This document shows positions 21,910 to 32,271 of a DNA stretch of 64,000 nucleotides, piece after piece; position 1 is the first letter of the stretch; each line of letters begins with the position of its first letter. The position numbers were made by a program, and so were the translations under genes. The DNA comes from Xyrauchen texanus (lineage: Eukaryota > Chordata > Actinopteri > Cypriniformes > Catostomidae): contig NC_068320.1 of NCBI RefSeq assembly GCF_025860055.1, positions 14,529,900 through 14,593,899 of the forward strand. Reading direction: 5' to 3'. Below the pieces are notes generated by a model. The model did not search any database. It had not been told where the DNA came from and saw only the letters and a program-made list of their open reading frames with translations.

Positions 21910-24610
21910 TCACCACAACAATGTGTATTCTGGCTTCATTATACGCAACACATAATTTAAATTAATTTAAACTGACTGATCTTAGTTCAGGAGACTTTGG
22001 AAAGTTTAAAGGGTTTTCGTTACAGAGACATGAGCAGAGTTTGTATTTAGGAGAAACGTAAACAAAACTACATCTTGTAAGAAGCCCAATTAAGTTTTTA
22101 CATTGAAACCTGAGTCAAAAGATTAGAGTCTGTTGTTTCATCTGATATGCCATTTTTTTTAATTTGTGCGAATTATCACGTAAGGCCACGCTGCTAAACA
22201 ATGTACACTAATGTGTACAATAGCACATTTATTTCTGATAAATCCTATATTTACTGTGCATTTTCACATTGAGAATCAATGGGTTCATCCAAAAGCTGAA
22301 AAAAATATTGCTTTCAGTGGCTTTATGTGGAGTAAATGGAGTGAAAATAAGGTGAGATTTAAACTGTTCTGAGACCAGTTCAGACAGACAACACACTGGA
22401 GGTTAAGTCATTCACTAAATAGTAGTGTTGGTTTTGAGTCCACCTCAGTCCATAACAGGCCGAGTCCGAGTCTGAATGAAACAGTTTATGAATCTGAATT
22501 AAAACTGTAACCGTAAACTCAACATCAATATTTTAAGCTTATTTCAAACTTCACAACGAAGAAAAACTGTTTGTCAATATAAATGTAACAAAAACACATC
22601 TGTTGCCTTTCATAAATATATATTTTATGATTAGTGTCCTGCTGAATAATCTTCAAAGTGGTTTCAGAATGAAAGCATATGCTTTAGGTGTATGAAGACA
22701 AAACTGTCCTTCAATACAGTTCTTATTGCGTTCTGTTGACATTTCAATTACTTGTTTCTTTTCCCCCTCCACTCAAACATAGACAAAATTATGTGAAAAC
22801 TGCATTAGTCATTAAAACCAGGTTTATTATTATTTAAATTTTTTATTTCTACTTCATTTTCTGTTTGTCAATTTAATTTCATTTTGTTTAAAATGATCAA
22901 TTTCTAAAGAAATAATAGTCTTTACTGAGATTTCTTTATTAATCTTTTTTCTCTATCTGCCGACTGATTTGGCCAACACCGTAGTAATTAGCGCTCGCTG
23001 AGACGTTATGTCTCATTTGACTGCAAATGCTACATCCAAAAACATACCAACCAAAGAAAATTTCCCTGAGCTATTCTTTAACCGCAAAAAAAATAGAGAA
23101 TAATAATTTGAGTCATAAATTTAACAGAATTGTCCTTAAAAATGGTCAGAGACATAGGATAAAAAAAAAAGATGTGCATAAGTTTCTCGGTGGTTTACAA
23201 TAAAATTTTAAAATAAAGTGTTTAAGTAAAAACGTCATATCATTCATCATCAAAGTATAGCTTCATACACAAACTCTCATCGAACAATACATTTATTTTA
23301 GTCTATAATAAAATTCAAAAACAAAACATTTTACTGCCCAAAATATCCCAATATTTTATTGTGCAAGATTGAATGTGGACAAATGCTGTAAAATAATGCA
23401 TTTTGAGCTGCTCGTCAGTGCTTTAAACAAATTAATCAGCACCTATTTATTATTGACTGACTATTTTCAGAGTTGCTCTCTGCTTTAGCAATAACACTTT
23501 TTTTCCCCGGACTATTTAAAAAGTTACACAGTTAATTCATCAAGCTATTATGGATCAGTTTAAGCTGACAACACTGCATAGACCACAAGAGACTACAGAA
23601 GCCTACATGTTTAAATAAATTATGCCTAAAAAGACTTAAAATCCAATACTAATACTATTTGTATTTTTTTTTATTTTTTTTTTATTTTGATATGCTGTTT
23701 TTAGTAAACTTCCTTTTTTTTTTTTGTAAACTGTGAGAGATATGATCTGGGTGACTTTACCAAATGAAGTTCTTGATTTTAAGTTTTTAACCACGATGAA
23801 ACTGTAATGCGAGCACCGTCTTGGCAGTACAAACACAACATGCAATTTTACCAGCTGTCAGGTGCCGTGTCATGTGAAACTGCCTTGTTTAGTTTCTATT
23901 AAATTGGTCGTTGTTATACAGTAGTCTCTGTAGTAACATTCAAGCATATTAGTTGACTGTTGACGTGTGCACCTGTGAACGTGTGTATGTGTGTGTGCTC
24001 GAGTCCGAGTCCAAACTCAACTGTCCCAACTCTACTAAATAGGGAGCAAGGGAGCATTCTGTATCTCTCTAAGCAGCTAAGTGCATTCAATGCAAACTTC
24101 CTATTTAAAGTTCAGTTTCAGGCTGCAGGTGGTGTTTGGACCACTCAACATATTTAACAGACGTGGGACAATGGTAATCAGTACATGGATTCACAATTTA
24201 TCATGTATCATTTTATTTTAACATGGTTGGAAGTAATTGGATGATGCTGGCCATTACTTTGAATCAGAATTAATTATGTATTTTCTGTTATTCACTGTAA
24301 ATCTTGCTTGACAGCTGTGGTCACCAATCACTTTTATTGTATGTAAAAGAGCACCTTGGAAATGCTAAAAATAATTATTGTGTTGCACGTTTTAAAAGAT
24401 ATGAGGGAGAGTAAATTAAAACAGATTTTTCATTTTGGGGTTAACTTAACACTTTAACAGAGCCATTACCACTCGTTATGGTGGATGATAATGTTTTAGG
24501 AAAGGCAAGACCGTGTTATATACATATTTGTGATTGTGAATTCGGTTTGAACTTTGTAGGGCTGACATTGAAATCATGTTAGTCTGTGTAGCGTGATTTC
24601 TAATGGCATA
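21910..24610. other. 2.7 kb non-coding stretch
   Basis: No supported gene. Two segments with GAGTCCGAGTC-type sequence (about 22460 and 24001-24015) could be the two ends of an old DNA transposon of about 1.6 kb, but no coding region was found between them. Confidence 0.35.
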
Positions 24611-24612
24611 TA

Positions 24613-24815
24613 CAGTGGCCCCAAATATTATTTGGGCTCTTTTTAGTTGTCAAACATTTGTGGAACATGTTCACATTTCAAATGATGAACTACACCTGTG
24701 ATTACTCTGTTAAGACACCTGTGTGAAATTGAGGTAACTGAATTCATATATCCATTAAATTTACCTAGAGACCAGTAGGTTAAAAGTAATAGAACAAATG
24801 GTTCATGTAACACAG
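24613..24815 (+). mobile_element. Tc1-like terminus (TA-CAGTGGCCCCAAA), fragment
   Basis: TACAGTGGCCCCAAATATTA starts here. The same type of end occurs at about 60420 (TACAGTGGTCCCAAAAGTAT) and 52359 (TACAGTGGCCTTAAAAGTAT), each directly after TA. That fits the outer ends of a Tc1/mariner family. No transposase is visible. Confidence 0.4.
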
Positions 24816-24819
24816 TTAA

Positions 24820-25180
24820 AGGATGGGCAAGGAGGAGGCGAGAACCGGCTTGTCAATATAAATAATATTTAATTAAACTCAAAACCAAAACACACGAACA
24901 TAAACACACACATGACGGACATGCCCGTAATTCTCTCTCGAACCATCGTCACCGGCCGCCTTTATCCCTTGCGCGCCCCATCAGGCTGATTGGGGACCGG
25001 GCATGCGACATTCTAGCGCGGCCCCGCCCCCTCCGCTCCACACTCCTCCCGGCGTTACCTCAGGCCGGGGTGCCACCGGCATGACCTACATCCCCTTCCC
25101 TGGGGAGGGTCGTGCTCAGGCTGATTGGGGACCGGGCATGCAACATTCTAGCCCGGACCCGCCACCCTCCGCTCCACAGT
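24820..25180. repeat. GC-rich interspersed repeat with internal direct duplication
   Basis: It begins AAGGAGGAGGCGAGAACCGG, the same start as the block at the extreme right of the window (63970). Inside, a roughly 60-bp unit (GCTGATTGGGGACCGGGCAT onward to CCCTCCGCTCCACA) appears twice, at about 24985-25042 and 25119-25178. A short piece of it (TTGGGGGCCGGGCATGC) recurs at 26460. GC content is far above its surroundings. It may be retroelement terminal sequence, but no protein was found. Confidence 0.6.
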
Positions 25181-25184
25181 TCAT

Positions 25185-25694
25185 AAAAGTGTTGTTTGTT
25201 TAAAATGGTAAAAGAGAACATTTGTTTGCAGATGCCACTCTGTTTAACGCAGGGACATTCATACATTTTTATGGGTGAATTAATTGTCCTGTTAGTACAT
25301 AGGTGCCTAAATTTATGTTTGCTTATGTGATGCTCCTTAGGCTTCATTTCACTCTGTCATTTTGACACAGAAGCGGAATAGACAATTGAGAGACAAATGT
25401 GTACATAATTCTCTAATTACCTAAAAACATTAAGGGGGTGTGAAGGTGTGTATTACCTCAATGCCAAAGCTGCGATGCTCTCCCGCCTTGGCTTGGTGGT
25501 CAGACACTAATATAAGCCCATGGCTTCATATAACCTCTCTCAGTGGAACTGCTATTATGTAATACTCCAAGACATTCTTGTCATACAAACATTCATCGTC
25601 AAGAAGTCGCACTTTCCACTAACACCTTATAAACATTTGATCTAAACACTGCAAGATTTGTCTCACTCTCTTCTCTGCAGCAGTACTCTCCAGT

Positions 25695-25696
<2 letters not shown>
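25185..25696. other. Non-coding, nothing recognised
   Basis: No supported gene between the GC-rich repeat and the CA microsatellite. Confidence 0.5.

Positions 25697-25785
<89 letters not shown>
25697..25785. repeat. (CA)n microsatellite, ~44 units
   Basis: Uninterrupted CA run. Minus-strand frames through it give only Cys-Val repeats and are not genes. Confidence 0.97.
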
Positions 25786-25787
<2 letters not shown>

Positions 25788-26179
25788 AGATGCACACTGC
25801 CTGTTTCCTTAGTAGAAGCAAATAAACAATGCCACTCTTCCCAGAATTGTCCCATCACACTCTCATAGGAATTTCCATCAGACAGAATGAGAGCGAGATG
25901 CTGGCTTGGAAGATCTAAAAACAGCACGTTTGTTTAGAGACAGACAGTAGCTGAGAGTTGTTCAAGTCAACCCAGGTCACTCTCAGTAATATGCGTTCAT
26001 GACTTGGCTCATTGGTTTCTTAGTAATTTTGAACATGCAAGAGTCATGAAATTAATTCAGAGCAGTTTCTAGATTGGATTTACTTTTTAGTGTTTGTTGC
26101 TGTGTGATGAAGGGAGTTACCAAGTGTGTGTAGGTTGAAGTGTCCATCAATGTTGACCTTTGGGGAACTTTTTGGTGCA

Positions 26180-26288
26180 TTAAAGGAATAATTCACCCTC
26201 ATGCCATCCCTGATGTGCATGACTTTTTTCTGCTGAACACAAATGAAGATTGTAGAAAAATACAGCTCTGTAGGACTTCCATTTGGGG
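26180..26288 (+). mobile_element. Foldback MITE left-arm fragment
   Basis: TTAAAGGAATAATTCACCCT followed by a TGCTGAACACAAATGAAGAT variant marks an arm of the TTCACCC palindromic family. No right arm lies nearby. Confidence 0.5.
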
Positions 26289-26366
26289 CAGTAAGTAACC
26301 ACCTAGCAACTGCACAGCAACACCCTAGCAACTGCACAGCAACACCCTGGCAACCACCTAGAACAA
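26289..26366. repeat. Minisatellite (CACCCTAGCAACTGCACAGCAA)
   Basis: Three to four imperfect copies of a 20-22-bp unit built on CTAGCAACTGCACAGCAACA. Confidence 0.75.
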
Positions 26367-26436
26367 TCTTGCATCTAGGTGGCGGGTTTTACACAGATAA
26401 CCACCATTTGTATTTTCTTGATGATTTCCACATCCT

Positions 26437-26478
26437 CCTCTCCTTGGCTAATTAGCCCAATTGGGGGCCGGGCATGCA

Positions 26479-26536
<58 letters not shown>
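26437..26536. repeat. Repeat stub joined to a (TA)n tract
   Basis: GGGGGCCGGGCATGCATA, a fragment of the GC-rich repeat seen at 24820, runs directly into a TA tract (about 26476-26536). Confidence 0.6.
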
Positions 26537-26539
<3 letters not shown>

Positions 26540-26762
26540 TTTGCCACCACTAATGGAAAATTCTAAAAACAAAACAGAAGGTTATTTTTCCAATTCACAG
26601 TATTGTACAATATTGTATTTTACAATATTATTCAGAACAAAACACAAAATTGAGGTAGTATCATAGCACTTCTTTTGCTACTCTTTCTCTCTAAGATGTG
26701 TCATTTGTGTTGTAGCCATCCTGATTTGTAGATTGTTTTGTATAAAGTCGTCTGCTAAATAA

Positions 26763-26766
<4 letters not shown>

Positions 26767-26806
<40 letters not shown>
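26767..26806. repeat. (TA)n microsatellite
   Basis: A pure TA run of about 40 bases. Confidence 0.95.
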
Positions 26807-26809
<3 letters not shown>

Positions 26810-27129
26810 AAAAATAAACGGGCACTTTAATTGTGCTCAGAGATCATTACCTTAGAATAGACAAACTGGCAGCATTCATCTGATGTTTAAGAGAAAATAG
26901 CAGACCGGCCTAACACAGACAGACCCTTGAGTCTCTGTATTCAGTGTGATTCATATCTCATTAGAGAAGTTAGCCTCATTAACCTCCACGTAATTACCTA
27001 GTGCCACAGCTCAGGCTCCACAGCACATGACGCGTTCAGACCGAAGCCAGGGTGCCTCAGTCATATGGAACCAATTGGTTCTTAGTGAAAATAAAGGTTC
27101 TGATCTCTCATTTTTGAGCTCCTACTATT

Positions 27130-27345
27130 ATTTAGATTTAGATTCATTCATTTGGCAGACACTTTTATCCAAAGCGACTTACAAAAGAGGAAAACGTAAG
27201 CGAATCATCTTAAGGAGACATTTGTATGAAAAGTGCCATACTACAAAGTTTCACTAGCATCAGAATAGTATTCAAAACAGATCAACAAGAAAAAAAGTGC
27301 TCATAGAAAAGATGTGTTTTAAGTCGTTTTTTGAAGACTTAAGAC
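27130..27345 (+). mobile_element. Interspersed repeat with GGCAGACACTTTTATCCAAA tail motif
   Basis: It contains TTTGGCAGACACTTTTATCC followed by AAAGCGACTTAC, a motif common at the 3' ends of many teleost SINEs and L2-like LINEs. A body (GGAGACATTTGTATGAAAAG, TTTAAGTCGTTTTTTGAAGA) that I recall as a frequent cyprinid repeat follows. No coding capacity. Confidence 0.5.
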
Positions 27346-27382
27346 TACTATTATTAATTCTAGAACTTCCAAAGATCCAAAA

Positions 27383-27602
27383 ATGAAAACTGTGTCATAA
27401 TTTACTCACCTTCACGTGTTCCAATCTCCTATGACTTTTTGTGTTCTGTGGAACAGAAAAGGAGATGTAAGACAGTATGCAAGTCTCAGTCACAATTCAA
27501 TTTCAATGCATTTTCAAGAGAAGAAAGTCAAACAGGTTTTGATCAAGATAAGGTGAGTAAATGATAACAGAATTAACATTTTTGGGTGAACTATCCCTTT
27601 TT
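27383..27602. mobile_element. Foldback MITE, near-complete short copy
   Basis: The left arm (TGTCATAATTTACTCACC) and right arm (GGTGAGTAAATGATAACAG, then TTTTTGGGTGAACTATCCC) are inverted. They enclose the family core CTGTGGAACAGAAAAGGAGA. At about 220 bp this is one of the more complete copies of the palindromic family in the window. Confidence 0.7.
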
Positions 27603-27604
27603 AC

Positions 27605-28110
27605 TGATGTATAAAACTCTGATATAATCAGTACAGTGCCCTGGTTAACATGGGTAGCATACAGTATAGCAACAGTCATTCGTCAGATAATGAAATAAAA
27701 ATGTATGTGTTTTCATGACCTTCTGCCTCATTTTCTCTGGTGAAGTGCAGAAGACTGTTTTTTTTTTTTTTTTTTTTGTCCTACCCTACTGTTCTCTTTC
27801 CATTTGGGGACATTGCAGAGCCTTGGGAATGGTTTCCATAGCGACTGTAACTGCAGACAAAGAGAGTGTGCTGAGACAGGGATGTGAACGTACTGGCACT
27901 CTCATCTCATGTGGATTGCTGGCCTGCCTTCTTCCTCCCCTCTTATTTGTAAAATGAGTTTTTTTTTCTGTCTTAGCTCATGGAAAACTAGTTTTGATCA
28001 GTACGATGCTGGTTGCAAAATGAATCAAATAATACAACTATAAAAAAGACATCTGTTTTTAACCATTTTTGTTGCCTTTAAAATGTCTAATGTAGCATAG
28101 ATTTTGCCCA
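27605..28110. other. Non-coding with poly-T tract
   Basis: No gene is supported. A pure T run lies at about 27759-27777. Confidence 0.5.
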
Positions 28111-28111
28111 T

Positions 28112-28228
28112 ATTAAAGGAATAGTTCACCTAAAAATTACAATTCTGTCATCCTTGACCCTCATGAAGTTCAAACCCATATGATTGTATTTCATGTTGTT
28201 TCACACCGAAACCTATCATATGTCTTGG
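28112..28228 (+). mobile_element. Foldback MITE left arm, separated from its partner
   Basis: It begins ATTAAAGGAATAGTTCACCT and continues CCTCATGAAGTTCAAACCCA. An inverted partner arm lies 3.1 kb away at 31370-31475, so the two may be ends of one element expanded by later insertions. Confidence 0.5.
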
Positions 28229-28481
28229 AATTAGGCATGTGATGTTATAAAATTGTCACATCACGATAATTGCTGAAGCTTTAATCATGGTATACAGTAT
28301 TATCACAGTATTGAATTACATTACAAAAACAGGATGGAAGATAAACAAACTTCATTGTTTTTCTCTTCAGAAAAAGTTGAATTACTTTTTTCAATACCAA
28401 ACTGGCCTTTTAAATTAACAGATAACAAAGAACTGGTAAAAGAACCCTGAACATTTAAAAAAATTATAATTACACACACAC

Positions 28482-28487
<6 letters not shown>

Positions 28488-28540
<53 letters not shown>
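28488..28540. repeat. (TA)n microsatellite
   Basis: A TA run that directly abuts the Tc1 end at 28549. Confidence 0.95.
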
Positions 28541-28546
<6 letters not shown>

Positions 28547-28548
28547 CA

Positions 28549-29240
28549 CTGGCAGCCAAATGTTTTGAATAATGTACAGATTTTGCTCTTATGGAAATGT
28601 ATTCTTACTTTTATTCACCAAAGTGGCATTCAACTGATCACAATGTATATTCAGGACATTAATAACGTAAAACAATTACTATTACAATTTGAAAAACACT
28701 TTCAGAACATCTTAAACTACTTCAGAGTTCTCAGCAAAAAATTCTCCATGTGCAGCAATGACAGCTTTACAGATCCTTGTTATTCTAGCTGTCAGTTTTT
28801 CCAGATACTCAGGTGACATTTCACCCCACACTTCCTGTAGCACTTGCCATAGATGTGTCTGTCTTGTCGGGCACTTCTCACGCACCTTACAGTCTAGCTG
28901 ATCCCACAAAATCTCAATGGGTTAAGATCCATAACACTCTTTTCCAATTATCTGTCGTCCAATGTCTGTTTATTTGCCCACTCGAACCTTTTCTTTTTGA
29001 TTTCTGTTTCAAAAGTGTCTTTTTCTTTGCAATTATTCTCATAAGGCCTGCACCCCTGAGTCTTCTCTTTACTGTTGTACATGAAACTGGTGTTGAGCGG
29101 GTAGAATTCAATGAAGCTGTCAGCTGAGGACATGTGAGGTGACTATTTCTCAAACTAGAGACTCCAATGTACTTATTCTCTTGTTTAGTTGTACATCTGG
29201 CATTCCACATCTCTTTCTGTCCTTGTTAGAGCCAGTTATC
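28549..29240 (-). mobile_element. Internally deleted Tc1-like element, copy 1
   Basis: The left terminus is CACTGGCAGCCAAATGTTTT following TA. The transposase-derived interior is on the minus strand, and the right side is truncated at about 29240 within the N-terminal coding region. The central catalytic region is missing, with a junction at about 28919 that is identical in copy 2 (37741). Confidence 0.8.
28712..29213 (-). pseudogene. Deleted Tc1 transposase pseudogene
   Basis: The minus strand gives the N-terminal region (NSHLTCPQLTASLNSTRST, RRLRGAGLM) and KRVLW just before the first catalytic Asp. It then passes directly and out of frame to the C-terminal part (ELLWDQLD-like, VREKCPTRQTHLWQVLQEVW, MSPEYLEKLTARITRICKAV). 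The segment with the first two catalytic Asp residues is gone, so no active transposase is possible. Frameshifts and a truncated start add to this. Confidence 0.85.
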
Positions 29241-29241
29241 C

Positions 29242-30385
29242 TTTGTCTTTGTATCTACAAATAACTGTTGATGATTATGATTCATTTTCCTACTTTACCT
29301 GTACTTTACAGTAGTGTAAGTGTAGGTCGACACCATAGATACATAGCCAATTATAACATGAAGTAGATGTCTTAATATTTAAATGGTCATTATGCCACTG
29401 GGCCACTGATCATTACAGATCAGGACAGACCTACAACTTGTCTTGTTGAGGCAAATATGAAAGTAAGGCTAGAGTAACTTTATCGAGCCAGCTACTAGGC
29501 TACAAAAATAGTAGGCTATGCATGTTTTTTCTGGATTGCAAGCCAATTCCTAATGTATAGCTTGGCACTAGCCACAAATTTAATAACGGCAAGTTCACTC
29601 ACTCTGAACTTAATTATCATTGTGCCACATTGCAATTATTTATAACAGGACTTAGTATTAGCTGATTACATCTGCATTTGAGTTGTTATTAGAAGATGAA
29701 CATATTACTTTGTTGCAGAGTTTTAGCAAACTACTCTTCAGCCACTTGAAAGCAAAATACACATTATCTACAAATTGCAACAACAGTATGACATGTTGGA
29801 GTTTTTCCATGTTTTGCTGCCACTCATGCCACATGCTGTACACAAAGGAGACCATATTTGACCAACAATCCCTCAGCATTTTTATGGAACGCAAAATACA
29901 TCCACACTTCCAATTTAACCCTTTTAGAAGGTGGATAAAAGGTCAGCTGTATTCCTCCCAAGGTTCTAATAGTTTTTAATTGAGTTTTTATTTGTATTTC
30001 ATTTTAAATTTTTCACTCCAATTTAGTTTAGTTTTCATTTTGTTTTTTAGATATTTGTTAGTTTTAGTTTTTCTTTTAGTTTTAGTATTTATATTAAGGG
30101 ATACTGAAGAATGGGGAAAACAGTCATTTGTGTAATTTAGGTCGTATTGCTGGACTCCCCAATGTCCAATTTGTAAATAAGTAGGATTTCACGTAGGAGC
30201 CCCATATGCTTAGAAACGGACCTGCTGAAAGTACAATTATGCTTGATTCTCTTGTGACAGAAATGTAAACTGCTCTGAGTAGGGGAGGAGGCTTTTGTCA
30301 TATGGTAGTTATATTATGTTACGTACGTTAGTCAAAGAAAGAAAAGCCTGTATTTCCATGTATTTCATTCCATTATCCACAGCAG
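29242..30385. other. Non-coding; TTTAGTTTTAG-rich segment
   Basis: No supported gene. 29975-30105 is rich in degenerate TTTTAGTTTTA motifs, which resume at about 31075-31135 beyond the repeat at 30390. This suggests that repeat interrupted an older element. Confidence 0.4.
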
Positions 30386-30389
30386 GAGT

Positions 30390-30990
30390 GCTCAAACTTC
30401 TATGGAATGAGATCTACTTTTTCATGTTGTTGCAGCAAGATCTACCATAAATAATATACACAATCAGCCACAACACCTGCCTAATATTGTGTAGGTCCCC
30501 CTCGTGCTACCAAAACAGCGCCAACCCACATCTCAGAATAGCATTCTTAGATGATATTCTTCTCACCACAATTGTACAGAGCGGTTATCTGAGTTACGGT
30601 AGACTTTGTCAGTTTGAACCAGTCTGGCCATTCTCTGTTGACCTCTCTCATTAACAAGGCATTACCATCCACAGAACTACCGCTCACTGGATGTTTTTTG
30701 TTTTTGGCACCATTCTTGAGTAAATTCTAGAGACTGTTGTGTGTGAAAATTCCAGGAGATCAACAGTTACAGAAATACTCAAACCAGCCTGTCTGGCACC
30801 AACAATCATCCATGCAATTATCTTATCAGCCAATCGTGTGGTAGCAGTGCATAAAATCATGCAGATACAGGTCAGGAGCTTTATTTAATGTTCACAACAA
30901 CCATCAGAATGGGAAAAAATTTGATCTCTTCACAATGGTAGTGATTCCCACTCTGTTGCTGATGCTATGAGGTATTAGGCCATCTATAAT
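30390..30990. mobile_element. 600-bp interspersed repeat (ACCTGCCTAATATTGTGTAG), family unnamed
   Basis: The block contains ACCTGCCTAATATTGTGTAG, CCCTCGTGCTACCAAAACAG, GTACAGAGCGGTTATCTGAG and CAGCCTGTCTGGCACCAACA. I recall these as a widespread and unusually well-conserved repeat in cyprinids. No frame of meaningful length is present. Class is uncertain, probably a non-autonomous DNA transposon. Confidence 0.5.
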
Positions 30991-31369
30991 CACCATCACC
31001 AACTTCATGTTACGGTAATGGCGGGTTTAGAAGTTTAAAAACATACTGCATCAAAAATTAAAACCAAGTCTTATTCGAGATTATTTTTATTGTATTTCAG
31101 TTAGTTTCAGAGCCATGAATTTTTATTTTAGTTCAGTACTGTACAGAATGTGATACTATTGGCCAAAAGGTTATCTAGAATTATTTATGCTATTTAGATG
31201 TGCCCACGATAACAATATTGTGCATGTTATTAACCTTGATATACCATATTACGAATACCATCAAATTCCTACTTGGAATATTATTTTAGACTTTGCTTGG
31301 ACTACAACAGTATATGACACTTTTGGGTGCTTTAAGCATTAGAGTCAGTCACTAAAATTCTTTATAATA

Positions 31370-31475
31370 CCTAATATTGTGTTTCACAGAAGTAAGTCAT
31401 ATGGTTTGGAATGGCATGAGGGTGAGAAAATATTGACAGCATTTAAATTTTTGGGTTAACTATGCCTTTTAAATT
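31370..31475 (-). mobile_element. Foldback MITE right arm
   Basis: TTTCACAGAAGTAAGTCATA, GGCATGAGGGTGAGAAAATA and TTTTTGGGTTAACTATGCC form the right arm of the palindromic family. It is inverted relative to 28112-28228. Confidence 0.55.
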
Positions 31476-31589
31476 AAAAGAAAATAATCTAACCAGCATT
31501 TGATTAATTCTTAACCATTTTTTTATAAAATTAATTAATATTAGGTATAAGTGAATGCAGTTCCCTATCTGTCACTCACTTGATGTTGT

Positions 31590-31857
31590 AAATGGTCTGC
31601 ACTTATATAGCGCTTTTTTATTAACCTTAGAGGTTACCATAGCGCTGTACACTGTGTCCCAATCACCCATCCACACTCACATTCACACACCAATGGTAGC
31701 AGAGCTGCCACGCAAGGCGCTAGCCTGCCATTGGGAGCAACTCGGGGTTCAGTGTCTTGCCCAAGGACACTTCGGCATGTGGAGCCGTGTAGGCCAGGAT
31801 TCGAACCACCAACCCTACGATTGGTAGCCGACCCGCTCTACCATCTGAGCCACAGCC
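31590..31857 (-). mobile_element. tRNA-derived SINE
   Basis: On the minus strand it starts at 31857 with GGCTGTGGCTCAGATGGTAG (A box), followed by GGTTGGTGGTTCGAATCCTG (B box). It ends with AAAAAGCGCTATATAAGTGC near 31595. This is a clear tRNA-like head and conserved SINE tail. Its 5' end coincides exactly with the start of a DIRS terminal fragment at 31858. Confidence 0.85.
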
Positions 31858-32060
31858 GTTGTGTCGATGTAGTGACACTAGCGGTCACTCTTGGGAGCCC
31901 GAGACGCCTCTGATCTTTGATAAAAGGCCAATGGGAATTGGCAAGTGGTATTTACATGCAACTCCCCCGAACATACGGGTATAAAGGAGCTGGTGTGCGA
32001 ACCGTTCATTCAGATTTTCTCTTCGAAGCCCCGCTGCTTTCACCCCTACTGGATCTGATG
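31858..32060 (+). mobile_element. Isolated DIRS terminal repeat and leader
   Basis: It starts GTTGTGTCGATGTAGTGACA and continues with GGTCACTCTTGGGAGCC, GGCCAATGGGAATTGGCA, a GGGTATAAAGG TATA box (about 31977) and TTCATTCAGATTTTCTC. It is alignable with the leader of the deleted DIRS copy at 20985 and, in its first 60 bases, with the outer ends of the large DIRS copy. No coding part follows, so it is a truncated 5' end of a third DIRS lineage. Confidence 0.7.
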
Positions 32061-32061
32061 G

Positions 32062-32270
32062 CATATTTCAGCGCCTTTTTACAAATTTTTTGGAGCTTGA
32101 CAATCCCTGGTCTCCATCTGTTTTTATTGTATGGAAAAGTGCAGCTTTGACATTCTGCTAAATATCTCTTTTTGGGTTCCACTGAAGAAAGTCATATTGG
32201 TTTAGAACAATATATGGGTGAGGAAATGATGACATCAATTTTATATTTGCGTAAACTATACCTTCAAGAT
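32062..32270 (-). mobile_element. Foldback MITE right half
   Basis: It contains TTTGGAGCTTGACAATCCC, TTGTATGGAAAAGTGCAGC, GGGTTCCACTGAAGAAAGTC and GGGTGAGGAAATGATGACA, in the order expected for the right half of a longer member of the TTCACCC family. Confidence 0.6.
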
Positions 32271-32271
32271 G

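Noticed and set aside
25599..25927. Frames with poly-Cys-Val through a CA tract (also at 36991-37254, 47728-47964, 54001-54377)
   Set aside because: Translations of dinucleotide repeats; open only because the repeat has no stop codons in those frames.
26289..26366. CRISPR-like array
   Set aside because: Repeat units are contiguous and imperfect without spacers; a eukaryotic minisatellite.
31780..31857. Functional tRNA gene on the minus strand
   Set aside because: A and B boxes are present, but no complete cloverleaf or terminator, and it continues into a SINE body. The same applies to 5440-5517, 39180-39262 and 39566-39640.
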